NCBI RefSeq assembly: GCF_014649375.1
Contig: NZ_BMSX01000017.1
Location: 62,001 to 126,000 of the forward strand
Source: Streptomyces aurantiogriseus
GTDB taxonomy: Bacteria; Actinomycetota; Actinomycetes; Streptomycetales; Streptomycetaceae
Length of the DNA: 64,000 nucleotides
Direction: 5' to 3'
Shown: positions 37,252 to 46,320 of the stretch, piece by piece
Layout of the letters: each line of letters opens with the position of its first letter
How positions within the stretch are numbered: the first letter of the stretch is position 1
Notes under the pieces: generated by a model
Seen by the model: the letters and a program-made list of their open reading frames with translations, nothing else
What the model was told of the DNA's origin: nothing
Database searches by the model: none
Position numbers and translations under genes: made by a program

Positions 37252-37857
37252 TCAGCGCCGCCGGTACACCAGGCGCCCCTCGACCACGGTCGCCACGCAG
37301 GTCGCGGCCCCCCGTTCGGCGAGTGCGGCCTCGTCCGGGACGTCGAAGAACGCGAACCGGGCGGCGGAGCCGGGCTCCCTGGGCTGTGCGAACTCCACCG
37401 GCCAGCCGGAGGCGTACGGGTCGAGCGAGGGCACTCCGCCGGGTCGCCCGAGCCGGCCCATGGTCCCCAGGCCGGAGCGGCGTACGGCGTCCCGGACCGC
37501 GCGGTTGCGGAGTTCCTCGCAGGCCGCCACGACCGTGCCGTGCGCCAGCATGCGCTGCACCCCGCGCCGGGCGCTCGCGCCCCAGCGGGCGTCGTCCAGT
37601 TCGAGTGCCGCGAGCGCGTCCCCGGTCAGCGGCTCGGTGCCCAGCTCGTCGGCCTCGCGCGGGTCGGGGTGGTAGGCCTCCTCCAGCAGCTCGTTGCCGT
37701 GCAGGTTGACGAGCCCAGGGGTAAGGATGCCGGGCCACTGGCGCACCCGGGCGCGCGGATGGGCGGCGACGAGGTCCTCCAGCGGGCCCGCCTCGGCGAT
37801 CCACGCGCCCTTGACGGCGAGCGCCCGGCCCTTGGAGTCCGCGTGGATCGTGAGCAT
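37252..37857 (-). CDS. Short amidohydrolase-like (imidazolonepropionase-like) protein
   Basis: 201 aa. MLTIHADSKGRALAVKGAWIAEAGPLEDL and WPGILTPGLVNLHGNELLEE match the N-terminal composite domain and first metal-site strand of cyclic amidohydrolases; FFDVPDEAALAERGAATCVATVVEGRLVYRR matches their C-terminal composite strand. The barrel between them is largely missing, so catalysis is doubtful. The start lies 23 nt past the mqnC stop, so it is the second gene of an mqnC operon. A link to the futalosine pathway is possible but unproven. Confidence 0.65.
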   Translation of the reverse strand: MLTIHADSKGRALAVKGAWIAEAGPLEDLVAAHPRARVRQWPGILTPGLVNLHGNELLEEAYHPDPREADELGTEPLTGDALAALELDDARWGASARRGVQRMLAHGTVVAACEELRNRAVRDAVRRSGLGTMGRLGRPGGVPSLDPYASGWPVEFAQPREPGSAARFAFFDVPDEAALAERGAATCVATVVEGRLVYRRR

Positions 37858-37880
37858 GGCGAGGTCGGTCGGCAGGCCGG

Positions 37881-39080
37881 CTAGTTGGACGCGAGCAGCT
37901 TCAGCTCGGGGTGGGCCGTCCCGCCCGCGATCGCCGTCGACGAGATGTGGGACATCACCCGCTCGTCGACGGGGTCGTTCGCCGGGTCGTCGTGGACGAC
38001 GAGGTGCTCGTACGTCGTGGAGCGCTGGGCCGGGACGCGGCCCGCCTTGCGGATCAGGTCGATGATCTCCAGGCGGTTGGAGCGGTGCTTGGCGCCGGCC
38101 GAGGAGACGACGTTCTCCTCCAGCATGATCGAGCCGAGGTCGTCCGCGCCGTAGTGCAGGGAGAGTTGGCCGACCTCCTTGCCCGTGGTCAGCCACGAAC
38201 CCTGGATGTGGCGGACGTTGTCGAGGAAGAGGCGGGCGATCGCGATCATCCGCAGGTACTCGAAGAGGGTCGCCTGGGTGCGGCCCTTCAGGTGGTTGTT
38301 CTCCGGCTGGTAGGTGTACGGGATGAAGGCCCGGAAGCCGCCCGTCCGGTCCTGCACGTCACGGATCATCCGCAGGTGCTCGATGCGCTCGGCGTTCGTC
38401 TCGCCGGTGCCCATCAGCATGGTCGACGTGGACTCGACACCCAGCCGGTGCGCGGCCTCCATGATCTCCAGCCAGCGCTCGCCGGACTCCTTGAGGGGCG
38501 CGATGGCCTTGCGGGGGCGCTCGGGGAGCAGTTCCGCGCCGGCGCCGGCGAAGGAGTCCAGACCCGCCGCGTGGATGCGCTGGATCGCCTCCTCCACGGA
38601 CACCTTGGAGATCCGCGCCATGTGCTCGACCTCGCTCGCCCCCAGGCTGTGGATGACGAGCTGCGGGAACTCCTTCTTGATGGCGGAGAAGTGCTTCTCG
38701 TAGTACTCCACGCCGTAATCCGGGTGGTGCCCGCCCTGGAACATGATCTGGGTGCCGCCCAGTTCGACGGTCTCCGCGCACCGGCGGAGGATGTCGTCCA
38801 GGTCGCGCGTCCAGCCCTTGGCCTTGTCCTTCGGGGCCGCGTAGAAGGCACAGAACTTGCACGCCGTGACGCACACGTTCGTGTAGTTGATGTTCCGCTC
38901 GATGATGTACGTCGCGATGTGCTCGGTACCGGCGTACTGACGGCGGCGTACGGCGTCGGCGGCGGCCCCCAGCGCGTGCAGGGGCGCGTCACGGTAGAGG
39001 TCGAGGGCCTCTTGCGGCGTGATCCGCCCACCGGCGGCGGCACGGTCGAGCACGGACTGCAGGTCGGCCTTCTCGGTCAC
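37881..39080 (-). CDS. mqnC: Cyclic dehypoxanthinyl futalosine synthase
   Basis: 399 aa radical SAM enzyme. The cluster motif CVTACKFCAFY (CxxxCxxC) follows the family opening NYTNVC. Further signatures: GGTQIMFQGGHHPDYGVEYYE, GAGAELLPERPRK, STMLMGTGET, RAFIPYTYQPENN and DDLGSIMLEENVVSSAGA. It cyclises dehypoxanthinyl futalosine in menaquinone synthesis. GTG at 39080 is preferred: AAAGGG sits 9 nt upstream, whereas the in-frame ATG at 39089 has no spacer to that site. Confidence 0.95.
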   Translation of the reverse strand: MTEKADLQSVLDRAAAGGRITPQEALDLYRDAPLHALGAAADAVRRRQYAGTEHIATYIIERNINYTNVCVTACKFCAFYAAPKDKAKGWTRDLDDILRRCAETVELGGTQIMFQGGHHPDYGVEYYEKHFSAIKKEFPQLVIHSLGASEVEHMARISKVSVEEAIQRIHAAGLDSFAGAGAELLPERPRKAIAPLKESGERWLEIMEAAHRLGVESTSTMLMGTGETNAERIEHLRMIRDVQDRTGGFRAFIPYTYQPENNHLKGRTQATLFEYLRMIAIARLFLDNVRHIQGSWLTTGKEVGQLSLHYGADDLGSIMLEENVVSSAGAKHRSNRLEIIDLIRKAGRVPAQRSTTYEHLVVHDDPANDPVDERVMSHISSTAIAGGTAHPELKLLASN

Positions 39081-39153
39081 CGGGGGCATCCCTTTCGTCA
39101 AGGGTTGTGGACGGACCGAACCAGCCTACGCCAGCGTTTTCACCAGCCTCACT

Positions 39154-40131
39154 TCAGGCCGCGTACGCGCCGATCAGCAGCCCCACGAACGCTCCCGCGA
39201 GCAGGAACGGCCCGAACGGGATCGTCGTCCCGCGCCCGGCCTTCCTCGCCACGACGAGCGCGCCGCCGTACAGCGCGCCGAGCAGGAACCCTGCGAAGGT
39301 GCCCAACATGACCGTGGCCCAGCCGTACCAGCCGAGGGCGGCGCCCGCACCGAGGGCCAGTTTCACGTCGCCGAAGCCCATGCCGCCGGGGTTGATGAGG
39401 TGCAGGACGAGATAGCCGGCGCTCAACGCGAGTGAGCCCAGCAGGGCCGTCGTCCAGTCCCCGGCGTGCTCGGGCAGCAGCGCGGCCACGCCGAGCAGCG
39501 CGAGAGCGGTGGGGGCGAGCGGGAGGGTGAGCGGGTCGGGCAGCCGCTGGACACGCCGGTCGACGACCGCGAGCAGCACGCCGACGGGCGCGATCAGCAG
39601 CCAGACGGCCAGCTCGGGGCGGATGCCGGTGGCGACGGCGAGGGTGGCGCAGAGGAGGGCGGTGACTCCGGCGAGGAGGGGGGCGGCGGGGCCGTAGGAC
39701 GCCGTGGAGGGCGTGGGCGGGAGAGGTCCCGCGTCCGCGTGGACGGCCGTCGGGACGGCGGCGGCGCAGCTCGCACAGCGGGCGGGACCGAGCCAGCCGC
39801 GGACCGGGTGCCCGCTCGGACAGACCGTCCGCCAGCCCGGAGCAGCCTCCACCGCGGCCTTTTCGCCCCGCCCGGCCTCGGCTTCCCGCCCAGGTTCAGC
39901 TTCCCGCCCGCGCTCGGCGTCACGCCCGCGCTCGGCTTCCCGCCCGGACTCCGCCTCCCGCCCGGACTCCGCCTCCCGCCCGGACTCCGCCTCCCGCCCG
40001 GACTCCGCCTCCGGCTCCTCCCACGGCACGGAGAACCGATAGGCGGCCCGCGGCAGCAGCGCCCCCGTCACCGCGCCCCACACCGCCGCGACGGCGATCA
40101 GTACGGCGTCGAGCGGCGCGATCTCACTCAT
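39154..40131 (-). CDS. A24-family prepilin peptidase with repeat insertion
   Basis: 325 aa. Membrane aspartic peptidase that trims type IV prepilin-like signal sequences. The two catalytic Asp sites are visible: LLAVVDRRVQRLPD and GGMGFGDVKLALG. A zinc-type Cys set (CPSGHP...CASC) precedes the helices. The N-terminal soluble region is largely a six-residue repeat, EAESGR and variants, eight copies. No pilin, ATPase or Tad gene is next to it, so substrates must be encoded elsewhere. Confidence 0.85.
   Translation of the reverse strand: MSEIAPLDAVLIAVAAVWGAVTGALLPRAAYRFSVPWEEPEAESGREAESGREAESGREAESGREAERGRDAERGREAEPGREAEAGRGEKAAVEAAPGWRTVCPSGHPVRGWLGPARCASCAAAVPTAVHADAGPLPPTPSTASYGPAAPLLAGVTALLCATLAVATGIRPELAVWLLIAPVGVLLAVVDRRVQRLPDPLTLPLAPTALALLGVAALLPEHAGDWTTALLGSLALSAGYLVLHLINPGGMGFGDVKLALGAGAALGWYGWATVMLGTFAGFLLGALYGGALVVARKAGRGTTIPFGPFLLAGAFVGLLIGAYAA
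39871..40014 (-). repeat. In-frame 18-bp tandem repeat, 8 copies
   Basis: Plus-strand unit cccggactccgcctcccg. The four copies at 39943-40014 are nearly identical; the four before (39871-39942) have diverged. It codes EAESGR units in the prepilin peptidase, so copy changes keep the frame. Confidence 0.9.
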
Positions 40132-40348
40132 CCCGCGACCGCGACCGCGACGCCGAACCGCCCGGGCGCCGTCGGGCTTCCCGCCGGGCTTCCCGTCGAG
40201 CCCGTCAAGGGTGAAGTGCTGCGTCGCGCCATGGCGGTGTCCTAGGTCGTGTGCGGGCAGGGGGGGCGGTGCGTCGAGCCTACAGAGATCCCGCGGCCGC
40301 CCACGGCCCTCGTCCGCAGGTCCCGGCCCCGCAGCGTCCCCACGCGGT

Positions 40349-41878
40349 TCAGCCTCCGGTGAGGGCCTGCTTCTCAGCTGCGGCGCAGCGGCTTCCCGGG
40401 CTCGGTATGCGCCGCTCGGTGAGGTAGGCGTCCACGGCGTCGCGGGTGCAGTCGGTGCGGCCGTAGACGCTGTGGCCCGCGCCCTCGTAGGGCAGCAGGA
40501 CGGTCGTCCCGCGGGTCTGCCGATGTATGTTCGCCGCCCAGGTGAAGTGGTTCGCCGGGTCGTGGAGCGAGTGAAGCATGAGAATCCTCGGAGTGGTCCC
40601 TGGGATGCGCAGCCGGTGCTGCGGGTTGTTCACCTTCTCCGGCCAGCCCACGCAGCCGACGACGGCGTCGTGCACACGGGGGGAGCCGCGCATGTGGGGG
40701 GCGGCGCGTAGTTCGGCCGCGGTCAGCTGGGCGTACTCCTGGTAGTCCTCGGTCCGGATGTTCCAGTCCTGGCAGAAGACTGCGTGAAATGGTTTCTCCT
40801 CGGTCTGCTGATCCGTCTGCTGATCCGTCCTCTGCGTCGTCGCCGTCCGAGGTGGGGCCGCACGCCGTTCCTGCGCGTCGAGTCCCGCCACGTACGTGGC
40901 CAGTTCCTCCCAGTCCGGGTCGTAGAACGCCTTGAAGGCAACGAGAGTGATCGCGTGTGCTGTGAGGAGCGTGTCCGGGTTCTCCGGGTCGCGCAGCTCG
41001 CCCCGGTCCGCCCGCGCGAGGACGCCGTCCCATACGGCGGTGACGTCCCGGCCGTGCAGGGCGCAGGAGGGGGTGCGGTCGCACCACCGCACGAACTGGT
41101 GGAACGAGTCCTCCGCGGCGGCCGCCGAGGAGACCATGAACTCCCGGGCGCCGATGCTGTGGTCGACGTTCGCGGTGAGGGCCATGGACCGGATGCGGTC
41201 GCCGTACCGCTCCGCGTACTGCTGGCCGATCAGCGTGCCGTAGGAGTGGCCAAAGTAGTTGATCTTCTGCTCGCCGAGGCTGCTGCGCAGCGCGTCCATG
41301 TCCCGGACGACGCTCAAGGTGTCGGCGTGGTCGAAGACCGGCCCGCTGTGGCGTCGGCAGTCCTCCCGCAGGGCCCGGTTGTACGCGGCGAGCCGCTCGA
41401 ACTCCGCCTGGTCACGGGGATATGCCGACGGCCGTCGGTCCAGCAACTCCGTCGAGCACTTCACCGGCTGACTTCCCCCGACTCCACGCGGATCGAAGCC
41501 GACGATGTCGAACCTCTCCAGGATGTCCGCGCTGAACTGCCCTGTGGCCCGCCGCACGGCGAAGTCCACGCCCGAGTCGCCCGGCCCGCCCGGGTTGACG
41601 AACAGCACACCGACCCGGCGATCCGGATCGGCGGCCTTGCGACGCGCCACCGCAAGCTCGAACTGCTCCCCCGACGGACGAGCCCAGTCGACGGGCAGAC
41701 GTAAGCTGCCGCACTCCGCCGTGGCGTCCTTCGGACACGGTTTCCAGTCGATGGCGGCCGACGCCGTCGCACTCCTGCCGGCCGGCCCGGCCGCGGCCGC
41801 CGCCGCACCCTGCGTCAGCGCTCCGGCGAGCACTCCGGCGGCGAGCACTCCGGTGAGCGTTCTGAAGAACGGTTGCAT
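40349..41878 (-). CDS. Secreted S33 tripeptidyl aminopeptidase-like alpha/beta hydrolase
   Basis: 509 aa. Signal peptide MQPFFRTLTGVLAAGVLAGALTQGAAAAAA (first 30 residues, given in two parts by function: basic-poor start, Ala-rich core). The hydrolase has FVNPGGPGDSG (oxyanion loop), NYFGHSYGTLIG with the nucleophile Ser, a C-terminal MLHSLHDPANHF Asp region and GAGHSVYG with the catalytic His. It should release tripeptides from protein N-termini outside the cell. The Leu codon at 41702-41704 is TTA (in CGSLRLP), predicting bldA-dependent translation. A Gln/Thr repeat (TDQQTDQQTEE) interrupts the cap. Confidence 0.88.
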   Translation of the reverse strand: MQPFFRTLTGVLAAGVLAGALTQGAAAAAAGPAGRSATASAAIDWKPCPKDATAECGSLRLPVDWARPSGEQFELAVARRKAADPDRRVGVLFVNPGGPGDSGVDFAVRRATGQFSADILERFDIVGFDPRGVGGSQPVKCSTELLDRRPSAYPRDQAEFERLAAYNRALREDCRRHSGPVFDHADTLSVVRDMDALRSSLGEQKINYFGHSYGTLIGQQYAERYGDRIRSMALTANVDHSIGAREFMVSSAAAAEDSFHQFVRWCDRTPSCALHGRDVTAVWDGVLARADRGELRDPENPDTLLTAHAITLVAFKAFYDPDWEELATYVAGLDAQERRAAPPRTATTQRTDQQTDQQTEEKPFHAVFCQDWNIRTEDYQEYAQLTAAELRAAPHMRGSPRVHDAVVGCVGWPEKVNNPQHRLRIPGTTPRILMLHSLHDPANHFTWAANIHRQTRGTTVLLPYEGAGHSVYGRTDCTRDAVDAYLTERRIPSPGSRCAAAEKQALTGG

Positions 41879-42162
41879 GAAGTCCCTTCCGAGGGTCCTG
41901 CGCAATGGATCACGGGGACTGTCCCGCAACGACCGTGGCAGGCAGGCGAAGAGCGCCACAACCACTGGAGAACGGAATCAGGGAAGTCCCCGGGACACCC
42001 CCAGGGCCGGCCTCGGGAATGTGCCTCAGGGGTTGCCCCCCAGCACCCCGGGTCTTCCCCTGACCCCCCTTCAGCGCCTGCCTGAAGGACTTCGCTTTCG
42101 CAGTAGCGAAGTCCTCAGTAGGGTGCCGCGGGACACGGTGCAGGAGAGTCGGGGGAGCAGTC

Positions 42163-44319
42163 GTGAGGACAGTCGTGGCACGGGGTACGGACGCTCGGGG
42201 ACCTGTACGCATACGGGCCCTCCTCACCCTCCTCCCCACCCTCCTCGTCCCCCTCTTCCTCCTCCTCGCCTCCCTGTTCGCGTCCGCCACGACCACGTGG
42301 GCAGCGGAGCCGGAATCCGCGCAGGCGGCCCACCTCGCCGCCCGCCTCCGTACGAACCCCGTCCACGTCACCGACCAGCTACCCCGCGAGATCCCCCGCT
42401 CCACGGCGCCCGAGTTCGCCGAGCTGGCGAAGCGGACGGGTGTCCCGACGTACGTCCTCGTCCTTCCCCCACAGCGCGGCGACGACAGGGAACTGCTCGG
42501 CGCGGTGCACGACGAGCTCGGCCGGGACGGGCTGTACGTGCTGGTCGACGGCGTCGGGGTGACGGAGGCGGCCGCCTTCGGCGTACGCGCACCCGTCGAG
42601 GACGCCCTGACGGTCACCACGTACGAACTGCCGTATGACGCGGGCCCGTTGCGCAGCATGGAACGCTTCGCGGAGGTCGTCGCCCAGGGCTCCGCGAAGG
42701 CCGCCGCCCGGGCGGACGCGGCGCGTGAGAAGTACGCCGACGACGACCCCCCGGCCCAGTACATCGGCCCCACCGACCGCGACAACCAGTCCTTCCTCAC
42801 CGGCATCCTGCTGGCCGCCGTACCGCTGTCGCTGCTGCTGGTGACGGCGTACGTACGGCGTTGGCGTGGGCGTCGACCGGGTGCGGCGCGGCCGGGTGCG
42901 GCGCGGCCGGCGTGGGGACGGCCGTGGCTCGCCCCCGCCCTCGCCCTCCTGGCCGCCGGCGGGATCGCCCTCACCGCGACCCTCCTCTTCGACCAGACCC
43001 GGTCGAGCGCCGCCCCCGCACCCACGGCCGCCGACCTGTCGGCCCGCGTGGACCGTGTGGCGGCGGGTCTGGCGAAGGACCCGGTGTACGAGGATCCGGA
43101 GAGCCGATCCGTGCTGGAAGCCGGCCAGTCGAACCGCCTGCGCGAGCGGATCCGGTCGTTCGCCCGCTCGGCGGGCGGTGGCCCGGTGTACGTCGCGCTC
43201 GTCCCGCAGCTGAGCGAGGACGAGTCCGCCGCCGATCCCGAGCTGTTCGCCGCCTCGGTGCACGAACGCCTCGGCAGGGCCGGCGTGTACGTCGTCGCCG
43301 ATCCGCACGACGGCTTCATCACCGTCCTCAACCACGGCCTCCGGCTGGACAGCACCCGCCTGTACTTCGACCTGCCGGAGCCCATCGCGTACGGCGACGA
43401 CGCGGCGGACGAGGCCGACGACCACCTGCTCGGCGAGCGGCTCGACCGGCTCATGACCTACCTGGACGACTCCCCGCGCACGGCCGAGCCGGAGCACCCC
43501 TCCGCCCCGGCCCCCGCCTCCGACCCCGTCTCGGAGACCACTCTCCGCCCGCTCTTCTCCGGCGACTTCTGGCCCGGTCTGCTGCTCGGCGCCTTCGCCG
43601 CGGTGGTCCTCCTCACCCTCGTCGCGGGCGCTCTCGGAATCGCCGGCGCGGTCATCCGGCGCCGCAACCCGGAGCCGCTGCCGACAGAACTGCTGCCGTA
43701 CACGGCACCGACGGAGCCGTCGGCGGCGTATCTGCTGATGGTGGCGCGCAGTGAACTCCGGACGCTGGTGCGGGACATGGGGAGGGGCGAGGTGGACGAT
43801 CCGGCCGCCCGGGCCCGGCTCCGCGACTGCGCCGACGCCGCGCTGCTGCTCGTCGACAGGGACCCCGGCCGACTCGACGACGCCGCCACGGCCCCCCAGG
43901 ACCCGGCGATCCTCGTCGCCGTCACCCTCCTCGCCCGTGCGGGCCGCGCCGCGCTCGCAGGTGAGCTCAACGACCTGTGCTGCGGCGTGAACCCGCTCCA
44001 CGGACCGGCCCGCACCCGCCGCCACGTACGGGTCGCGCCGGAGGGCCCGCACCGCCGGATGCTGCCGGTGTGCGCGGAGTGCCAGGACACGGCTGTCGTG
44101 GAACCACGGACCATCCCCACCCTGTTGCTGCGGCTGCCCGGTGGGGAGGGGGCGCCGTACTACGAGACCGAGGGACCGCTGTCCGCTGTCCCGCAGGACA
44201 TTCCCCGGCTGATCGCGGCGGTGCGTGACTGGGCGGCGGCCACAGGCACCACGGGGACCACAGGCACCACAGGCACCCCGGGGACCACGGCCCTCGCGGA
44301 TCCGCCCGCCCCCGCGTAG
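42163..44319 (+). CDS. Two-repeat integral membrane protein, unknown function
   Basis: 718 aa. A signal or anchor (about residues 20-42) leads to an outer domain ending PLSLLLVTAYV near 215, a second helix near 265 (LAPALALLAAGGIALTATLLF), a second outer domain, and a third helix near 475-500. The two outer domains share a pattern (LAxRLxxxPVxV / VAAGLAKDPVYE; VPTYVLVLP / GPVYVALVP; ELGRDGLYVLVDG / RLGRAGVYVVADP), so it is an internal duplication. The cytosolic end has CC and CAEC pairs (LCCGVNP, LPVCAECQD), perhaps metal-binding. GTG start with GGGGGAG upstream. It converges with a kinase gene and may be linked to it. Confidence 0.75.
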   Translation: MRTVVARGTDARGPVRIRALLTLLPTLLVPLFLLLASLFASATTTWAAEPESAQAAHLAARLRTNPVHVTDQLPREIPRSTAPEFAELAKRTGVPTYVLVLPPQRGDDRELLGAVHDELGRDGLYVLVDGVGVTEAAAFGVRAPVEDALTVTTYELPYDAGPLRSMERFAEVVAQGSAKAAARADAAREKYADDDPPAQYIGPTDRDNQSFLTGILLAAVPLSLLLVTAYVRRWRGRRPGAARPGAARPAWGRPWLAPALALLAAGGIALTATLLFDQTRSSAAPAPTAADLSARVDRVAAGLAKDPVYEDPESRSVLEAGQSNRLRERIRSFARSAGGGPVYVALVPQLSEDESAADPELFAASVHERLGRAGVYVVADPHDGFITVLNHGLRLDSTRLYFDLPEPIAYGDDAADEADDHLLGERLDRLMTYLDDSPRTAEPEHPSAPAPASDPVSETTLRPLFSGDFWPGLLLGAFAAVVLLTLVAGALGIAGAVIRRRNPEPLPTELLPYTAPTEPSAAYLLMVARSELRTLVRDMGRGEVDDPAARARLRDCADAALLLVDRDPGRLDDAATAPQDPAILVAVTLLARAGRAALAGELNDLCCGVNPLHGPARTRRHVRVAPEGPHRRMLPVCAECQDTAVVEPRTIPTLLLRLPGGEGAPYYETEGPLSAVPQDIPRLIAAVRDWAAATGTTGTTGTTGTPGTTALADPPAPA

Positions 44320-44361
44320 TGAACCGCTGCGAGAACGGCGAGAACTCGCCCGCCGGACCCG

Positions 44362-46143
44362 CTACTTGACCCGCGACATCCGCGCCACCGGATTCCCCTC
44401 CGCCGCGCTGTCCGAGCTGTAGGTGAGGTCGTCCCCCGTCGGGGTGAGCCGGATGGTGTGGGGCTTCGGGTTGCAGCCGGCGTGGTTGCTCTTCGCGCCG
44501 ACCGACGTGGCGACGACCTCCTTCTCCGTCACCTGCTTCAGGGTCAGGATGTCGAGGCAGACCGCGCCGAGGATGTCCGTCTGGCGCAGCTCTCCCATCT
44601 TCTCGCCCACCTCGGCACGCTGGACCGTCACCCGGAAGGTTCCCATGGGCAGCTTGCCGTCGAGCCCGCTGCCCGGCCCCTCCCAGGTGCCGACGTAACG
44701 GGCGGGCACCGCAGTGGCCGGGGCGCCGTCGGCCGGGGTGGGCGTGGCAGCCGGGGGTGCCGAGGAGTAGGCACCACTGCCGGCGTCGTTCCCGGCGTCG
44801 CCGGAGGTCCCCGGCAGCAGGTCGAAGACGAACACCGACCCCACCGTCACCGCCGCCATCGCCCCCGCGACCGCCAGCGCGACCGTGCAGCTCAGCCGCC
44901 GCCCGCGACCGCCCTCCCCCGGCGTCGCGGCGGCCGCGACGGTCACGGAGAGCTTCCCGGGCCGCTCCCCGCCCGCACGAGGCGTGGGCACCGCGTCCAC
45001 CGGAGTCGGCGCCCCCATCACCGGCGGCGGCCCGAACTCCCCGACGGTCACCGACGGCGGCCCGAACTCCCCCACGCCCACCGGCGCCTGCGCGTCCCCC
45101 GCCGTCACGGGCGCCTGCGCCTCCCCCACCGTCACCGGCGCCTGCGCATTCCCCGTCGTCACCGGCGCCTGCGTCTCCCCCACCGACGGACTGCTGAACC
45201 CCACCGGCCCGGAAACCGGCCCTGGCCCTGCCCCCGCAGCCGCCCCCGCAGCCTCAAGATTCAGCACCTCTACGGCAGTCCGCCCCACCTGCTCCACGAC
45301 CGCCCCCGGCAGCCACCCACCCGCCACCAGCCGCGCCGCCCCCTGCGGAGCGAGCCGCCGGGCCACCTCCCCGGGAGCCGGCCGTGCCCCCGGCTCCTTC
45401 GCCAGGCACGCCTCGACCACCTCCCGCAGCTCACCCCCGAGCTCTCCGAGCACCGGCTCCTCGTGCACGACCTTGTAGAGCAGCGCGGCCGAGGAGTCCC
45501 CGGGGAACGGCGGCTCCCCGGTCGCCACGTACGCCAGTACCGCCCCCAGGGAGAACACGTCGGCCGCCCCCGTGACCCCCTTGCCGAGGATCTGCTCGGG
45601 CGCCATGTAGCCCGGTGAGCCGACGGACACCCCGGTCGACGTCAGCGACGCCGTACCGTCCGTCGCCCGCGCGATGCCGAAGTCGATGAGCAGGGGCCCG
45701 TCGACGGTCAGCAGGATGTTGGACGGTTTGACGTCCCGGTGCACGAGCCCCAGATCGTGGACGGTCGCGAGCGCTTCCCCGAGCCCCGCGCCCAGTACCC
45801 GTACCGTGTGCGCGGGCAGCGGGCCCCCGCCCGCCACCGCCGACGCCAGCGAGGGGCCGGCCGCGTATCCCGTGGCGACCCAGGGCACCGGCGCCTCCGG
45901 GTCGGCGTCCAGCACGGGCGCGGTCCAGGCGCCGCCGACTCTCCGCGCGGCCTCGACCTCGCGCCGGAAACGGGCGCGGAACTCCTCGTCGAGGGCGAGG
46001 TGCGGGTGCACGATCTTCACGGCGACCGTGCGGCCGCCGGCGCTGCGGCCCAGGTAGACACGGCCCATCCCGCCGGAGCCGAGCCGGCCGAGCAGCCGGT
46101 AGGGCCCCACGCCGGTGGGCTCGTCGGCTCCGAGCGGCTGCAT
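44362..46143 (-). CDS. Membrane Ser/Thr protein kinase (Hanks type)
   Basis: 593 aa. Kinase domain about 15-275: GRLGSGGMGRVYLG (P-loop), VAVKIVHPHL (Lys), HRDVKPSNILL (catalytic loop), LIDFGIAR and APEQILGKG. A linker follows with an 8-residue repeat (QAPVTxGx, four times, then GEFGPPxV), a helix near 425-445 (TVALAVAGAMAAVTVGSVFVF), and an outer domain (YVGTWEGPGSGLDGK...VCLDILTL...NHAGCNPKPHTIRL) that may sense a ligand; it has no PASTA repeats. ATG at 46143 with GGGGAGGGG upstream; a GTG three codons earlier is possible. Confidence 0.92.
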   Translation of the reverse strand: MQPLGADEPTGVGPYRLLGRLGSGGMGRVYLGRSAGGRTVAVKIVHPHLALDEEFRARFRREVEAARRVGGAWTAPVLDADPEAPVPWVATGYAAGPSLASAVAGGGPLPAHTVRVLGAGLGEALATVHDLGLVHRDVKPSNILLTVDGPLLIDFGIARATDGTASLTSTGVSVGSPGYMAPEQILGKGVTGAADVFSLGAVLAYVATGEPPFPGDSSAALLYKVVHEEPVLGELGGELREVVEACLAKEPGARPAPGEVARRLAPQGAARLVAGGWLPGAVVEQVGRTAVEVLNLEAAGAAAGAGPGPVSGPVGFSSPSVGETQAPVTTGNAQAPVTVGEAQAPVTAGDAQAPVGVGEFGPPSVTVGEFGPPPVMGAPTPVDAVPTPRAGGERPGKLSVTVAAAATPGEGGRGRRLSCTVALAVAGAMAAVTVGSVFVFDLLPGTSGDAGNDAGSGAYSSAPPAATPTPADGAPATAVPARYVGTWEGPGSGLDGKLPMGTFRVTVQRAEVGEKMGELRQTDILGAVCLDILTLKQVTEKEVVATSVGAKSNHAGCNPKPHTIRLTPTGDDLTYSSDSAAEGNPVARMSRVK

Positions 46144-46215
46144 GACGACCACCCCTCCCCCGTACGACTCGCCAGCAGACTACGGCTCCACGGAGCCAGG
46201 GCTGAAGAGAGCCAC

Positions 46216-46295
46216 AGCTGAACAGAACCACGGCTGAACAGAACCACGGCTGAACAGAACCACGGCTGAACAGAACCACGGCTGAACAGAATCAG
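46216..46295. repeat. 16-bp tandem repeat, 5 copies
   Basis: Unit ggctgaacagaaccac, copies at 46216-46231, 46232-46247, 46248-46263, 46264-46279 and 46280-46295; the middle three are identical. It lies between the kinase start and the mqnA stop and is not coding. It occupies most of the 5' region of the kinase transcript. Confidence 0.9.
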
Positions 46296-46320
46296 GGCCG
46301 ACGCGAGCCAGGACCTGTCC

